Under the pieces are notes generated by a model that saw only the letters and a list, made by a program, of their open reading frames with translations, had not been told where the DNA came from and searched no databases. The position numbers and the translations under genes were made by a program. A stretch of 64,000 nt of DNA from Flammeovirgaceae bacterium UBA2786 (GTDB lineage: Bacteria; Bacteroidota; Bacteroidia; Cytophagales; Cyclobacteriaceae). Positions 61,036-64,000 of this stretch are shown in pieces (position 1 is the stretch's first letter; every line of letters starts with the position of its first letter). The DNA is taken from assembly GCA_002352225.1 (NCBI GenBank), contig DEIA01000077.1:1-64000 (forward strand). The letters are read 5' to 3'.

Positions 61036-63438
61036 CTAAAAACTCAGATTTACAGCAACGGAGATATTCCGGCCAATTTCATTAGCAAAATACCGCATGC
61101 GATTGGTGTACTCGCGGTAGCGGGTGTTGGTAAGGTTATCGGCCGTAAGGCGAAAATCAAGTTTAGTATTGGAAACGGGAAGCGACAATCCTGTGGTTAC
61201 GGATAAAAGCGCATAACCTTGCGGGGCCGCTATGAAATCGAAATTGCGTTTATCGGTTGCAAACAAATCAATGCCCTGCTCTTTAGCAGCCAGAATTTCT
61301 TCCGGACCCACTACTCTGGGGGCACGGTTTTGCTGAGCCACGTACTTTAATTTAGCCTGAGCAAAGAAAGTTTTCTTATTAACATTGCTTTCATAGCGTA
61401 GCGATAAATCGTAACGATTAGTGGGAATAAAAATGAGAAAGTCGTTTTGGGTTACATCTTTAGCACGAAGTAACGAGGCGCTTGCGTGTAGTGAAAATCT
61501 TTGCGAAAGTTCGTATTGCGTACTCGCATCAATACCGGTAAACGATGCATTGGTTTGTGTGTAGCGGAAGTAGGCAAAAGGGCCACGACCAGCTTCGGTA
61601 ATGCCTCGTGGTTTTAGATAAACATAATTGAAGATGTAATTGATATACCCGGTAGCTTCTGCCTGCCACCGGCCTTTTTGAAATTTGAAAGTATTTACCC
61701 ACTTCAGTGCATGCTCTGGTTTTACTCCTGAGTTTTCAATTTCTTTTACTTGTGTGGTAATCTCATCCAGTAACAACCCATACTCAATAGCGGCTGCACT
61801 TTGGTGCGTGCCCAAACTGTACAACTCAGCAACATTTGGTGGCCGCCAGGCACTGCCCACATTGGTTATAAACGTAGTTGTTTTAGATAATTTTACTGAT
61901 GCACCGGCTGTGGCTGTTACATTTCCAAAACCAAATTGAGTTTTGTATAACTTGTTTTGAAAGTTGAAACCCGCTACCTGATAGAGTCGGTAATCGTATC
62001 GTAACCCTAAATCGTAATCGGCTTTGTTACCCGAAATCTTTTCAATCCAGAAAACACCGGCAGAGTAATTTCTGAAGTTTGGAATAAAGGGCAGTGTTTG
62101 CGTACCGTCTATTTTGTTATTGTCCTGAACCATAGAATTTATTCCAATACAACGCGAGTGGTCTTCGGATAGCGTAGTTTCGCGTTCGGCATCCAGGGTA
62201 TGTGTAAAAAGTTTGTAGGCGAGCGCAGGCTTTTCGGTTAATGTTGTTCCTCTTCGCACATCAAATTCTTTCCGGGTATTAATTTGTAATCCGTATTGCA
62301 GGTTGTACAGGTTTTTATTGCTTCGGATGTGCCCGTTTACTTTTACAAGATTATGCATTACTTCTTGCCGGGGTTCGTTAATCGTGTAACTAAAGTTGGT
62401 TGTGTATGCCGGTGTGTTACGGTGCAGGGCCATGGCTAAATCCTGTGTGCTTTCGCTGGCAGATCCACGCAGAATACCGATGGTAGTGTTAAAGTGGCTG
62501 TAAAAAACTTCAAACCCCGATGTCTCTGAATGATGCCCTGCAGAGGCGGAATAATTCATTTCGCGAAACCCTGTGTTTGATAATAAATAATCGGGGGTAC
62601 GCGAATCGCCCGAGCGCCTGCCTGTACCTTGCACACGCCAACCCCAACCCTTTGCATTTTTAATTCCTCCTTCTAATAGCCCTGAAAGCGTTCCTGCTTT
62701 TCCGTTCGAGTTTCCAATCAGGTGAAGCTCTCCCCCTATTTGCTGATCGGTTGGAAGTTCGGCCGGGGTAACCACAATTACGCCACCCAACGCATCGGTA
62801 CCGTATTTAATAGCACCTGCATCTTTTATCACCGTAAGGTTATTAGCTATAAAGGGATCAATTTCAGGGGCGTGCTCGGCCCCCCACTGTTGTCCTTCTT
62901 GTCTGATGCCGTTGTTTAAAATCAGAATACGCTGACTATGCACTCCATGAATAACCGGCTTGAAAATAGCGGGCCCTGATTGAATGGAATTTACGCCACT
63001 TAGGTTTTGCAACGTTTCGCCTAATGATTTACCGTTTACTTCATCCAGTTCACGCGCACTTAATGTAGTAGTGTTATTGCTTCGTGTGGCAACTTCCGTG
63101 TGGCCTGCTACCACTACCTCCTGCAGGATTTGTTCGGCAGGTTGAAGTTCAATTGTTATATCAAGATTGTGATCAATAGTAATGCGTTTCTCAACTCCTT
63201 CGTATCCGAGATATTGAATTGACAGGAGATAAATTCCTTTGCAAAGTTTTTCGAACCGGAATATTCCGGCTTCATTGGTTGCCTCGCCTAAATTAAGTTT
63301 TTTGATTTGAGCGGTGGCCCCCGGTAAAGCCAAACCCTTTTCGTCTACTATTTTGCCCGACAAAACAAAGAGACAATCCTGAGCCCGTACCAGAGGGCTT
63401 AAAAATAGGATTATTCCGATAAAATAAAGCTTTTTCAA
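61036..63438 (-). CDS. TonB-dependent receptor (possible metal-uptake type)
   Basis: This 800-residue receptor has a signal peptide (about 1-19, LVRAQ), a carboxypeptidase-regulatory-like domain (about 25-110), a plug (about 125-230, SLGETLQNLSGVNSIQSGPA, RILILNNGIRQEGQQWGAEH and GTDALGGVIVV) and a beta-barrel ending NISVAVNLSF. It is not SusC-like. The plug pattern with NNGIRQEGQQWGAEHAPEID is reminiscent of zinc- and metal-linked receptors such as ZnuD, but specificity is inferred. The start is a TTG at 63438, directly next to a palindromic operator. A related operator also precedes the lipoprotein gene downstream. Confidence 0.88.
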   Translation of the reverse strand: MKKLYFIGIILFLSPLVRAQDCLFVLSGKIVDEKGLALPGATAQIKKLNLGEATNEAGIFRFEKLCKGIYLLSIQYLGYEGVEKRITIDHNLDITIELQPAEQILQEVVVAGHTEVATRSNNTTTLSARELDEVNGKSLGETLQNLSGVNSIQSGPAIFKPVIHGVHSQRILILNNGIRQEGQQWGAEHAPEIDPFIANNLTVIKDAGAIKYGTDALGGVIVVTPAELPTDQQIGGELHLIGNSNGKAGTLSGLLEGGIKNAKGWGWRVQGTGRRSGDSRTPDYLLSNTGFREMNYSASAGHHSETSGFEVFYSHFNTTIGILRGSASESTQDLAMALHRNTPAYTTNFSYTINEPRQEVMHNLVKVNGHIRSNKNLYNLQYGLQINTRKEFDVRRGTTLTEKPALAYKLFTHTLDAERETTLSEDHSRCIGINSMVQDNNKIDGTQTLPFIPNFRNYSAGVFWIEKISGNKADYDLGLRYDYRLYQVAGFNFQNKLYKTQFGFGNVTATAGASVKLSKTTTFITNVGSAWRPPNVAELYSLGTHQSAAAIEYGLLLDEITTQVKEIENSGVKPEHALKWVNTFKFQKGRWQAEATGYINYIFNYVYLKPRGITEAGRGPFAYFRYTQTNASFTGIDASTQYELSQRFSLHASASLLRAKDVTQNDFLIFIPTNRYDLSLRYESNVNKKTFFAQAKLKYVAQQNRAPRVVGPEEILAAKEQGIDLFATDKRNFDFIAAPQGYALLSVTTGLSLPVSNTKLDFRLTADNLTNTRYREYTNRMRYFANEIGRNISVAVNLSF

Positions 63439-63439
63439 G

Positions 63440-63462
63440 TTTGCAACTAAGTTGCAAATATA
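63440..63462 (-). promoter_or_regulatory. Palindromic operator and -7 box of the TonB receptor gene
   Basis: TTTGCAACT-A-AGTTGCAAA (63440-63458) is a perfect 9-bp dyad. On the minus strand the -7 element TATATTTG (plus 63455-63462) matches TAnnTTTG and overlaps the dyad, which itself ends 2 bp before the TTG start. A repressor bound here would block transcription. Confidence 0.65.
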
Positions 63463-63504
63463 AAAGAGTAGAGAATAAACAACTTTATTTTTTGATCAGC
63501 GGAT

Positions 63505-63843
63505 TTATTGACCGATCACATCCGAACTCTTGAACTTCTGAATAAGGTGCAACAGAAAATTGAAGGAGAGCACATCATCTTCTGGCTTTAATCCAGAGGC
63601 TCTGGCTGTATCCGAAGCTTTAGGTTTAGTTTTAGTAACAGAGGTAGGAGTTATAACCGGCTGCTGATTATTAGGTGCTTTGCCCTCTGGTTCATAGATA
63701 AGAGGTTTGTCTTCGCGGGAAGAAGCTTCTACAGACGGAGGTACTAATTCTTCTGGCCCTTGAGAACCCTCCTGTGCTTGAGCTACACTAGCTGTAAGCA
63801 CCACCACCCCAAACGCTAAGAAGTATGAAAACTTTAATTTCAT
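63505..63843 (-). CDS. Small secreted low-complexity protein
   Basis: This 112-residue protein has a signal peptide (about 1-23, ASVAQAQ) and a mature part rich in Pro, Glu, Ser and Thr (EELVPPSVEASSREDKPLIYEPEGKAP). It ends with a short helix (LSFNFLLHLIQKFKSSDVIGQ). It looks unstructured except for that C-terminal helix. No family is known to me. It lies 66 bp upstream of the TonB receptor gene on the same strand, but the receptor has its own predicted promoter and operator. Confidence 0.65.
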   Translation of the reverse strand: MKLKFSYFLAFGVVVLTASVAQAQEGSQGPEELVPPSVEASSREDKPLIYEPEGKAPNNQQPVITPTSVTKTKPKASDTARASGLKPEDDVLSFNFLLHLIQKFKSSDVIGQ

Positions 63844-63883
63844 CTTATTATTCCTTACAATCTCAATGAGTTATTTTGAAAGT

Positions 63884-63891
63884 TAGCTTTG
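63884..63891 (+). promoter_or_regulatory. Candidate -7 element for the CsaA-like gene
   Basis: TAGCTTTG matches TAnnTTTG and is 21 bases before the ATG at 63913. It overlaps the short palindrome CTTTGCAAAG. No clear -33 partner is seen. Confidence 0.35.
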
Positions 63892-63912
63892 CAAAGTAAT
63901 AAAATTTTGAAA

Positions 63913-64000
63913 ATGTTAACAGTAGCAGACTTTAATAAAATCGACATTCGGGCAGGTACAATTTTAAGAGCAGAACCCTTTCCAGAGGCTAAAAAACCCG
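63913..64000 (+). CDS. CsaA-like tRNA-binding protein, N-terminal fragment (runs off the right edge)
   Basis: The frame from the ATG at 63913 encodes MLTVADFNKIDIRAGTILRA...FPEAKKP before the window ends. The pattern FxKxDIRxGTIxxAExFPEAKKP matches the start of the tRNA-binding (OB-fold) domain found in CsaA and related proteins. CsaA acts as an export-related chaperone in Bacillus. Only about 29 residues are visible, but they fit the conserved first strands well. Confidence 0.8.
   Translation, partial: MLTVADFNKIDIRAGTILRAEPFPEAKKP

Noticed and set aside
63440..63458. Naming the dyad a Zur box
   Set aside because: The sequence supports a palindromic operator, but the regulator family and metal cannot be decided without a genome-wide motif search or binding data.

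Overview
The window looks like chromosomal DNA of a Bacteroidota bacterium, most likely a free-living member of the Cytophagales. The evidence is two SusC/SusD pairs, a FecI-type sigma factor with a FecR anti-sigma factor, two proteins with type IX secretion (T9SS) C-terminal sorting domains, a PorG-like (DUF6089) gene beside uppS-bamA-ompH-ompH, a LytB/IspH of the Bacteroidota type, and upstream elements resembling the Bacteroidota -7 box TAnnTTTG. The order assignment is inference. I saw no rRNA, tRNA, CRISPR array, prophage or complete insertion sequence.

Region 1 (1-2250): the N-terminal end of a TonB-dependent receptor, ispH, and a short accessory stretch with a small membrane protein between two copies of a 31-bp hairpin repeat. 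Region 2 (2257-18183): an outer-membrane uptake locus. On the minus strand are FecR, an STN-containing SusC, SusD and a secreted zinc peptidase. Divergent on the plus strand are the sigma factor, a second SusC (no STN domain), a second SusD, a lipoprotein with two Ig-like repeats, a strong terminator, a small lipoprotein and an M64-family peptidase with a T9SS tail. Two SusCD pairs, each next to its own zinc peptidase, suggest capture of protein or peptide substrates.

Region 3 (18300-37070): mostly minus-strand housekeeping genes. These are an HtrA protease with a tiny SH3-like partner, a MORN-repeat lipoprotein, rlmI (plus strand), a vapBC pair whose toxin gene is frameshifted, a short HPF/RaiA protein, an S9 peptidase, a GH3-type protein, lptB-recJ with a glycine-rich secreted protein, a SPOR-like protein, fumC, a 2OG-Fe(II) oxygenase, a lipoprotein, a histidine kinase convergent with a single-domain response regulator, and an esterase-like lipoprotein. 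Region 4 (37072-47764): pdxJ, then a long plus-strand cluster (yqeY, cvpA, hydrolase, CBS, nadK, two DUF6089 genes, uppS, bamA, two ompH) for envelope and outer-membrane biogenesis, closed by a terminator.

Region 5 (47815-58135): a fused 5-oxoprolinase, prfA, an LPP20-like lipoprotein, a degenerate receiver protein, a retropepsin-PDZ protease, a LOG-family protein, a DUF2911 protein and a stand-alone HisA homologue that lacks the first catalytic aspartate. Region 6 (58260-64000): a T9SS matrixin-like protease frameshifted in a G9 tract, its lipoprotein neighbour, a TonB receptor and lipoprotein pair that share a palindromic operator overlapping the predicted -7 box, a small secreted protein and the start of a CsaA-like tRNA-binding protein. 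The shared operator, the paired SusCD-peptidase locus, the two frameshifts and the HisA-like protein are the most interesting signals.
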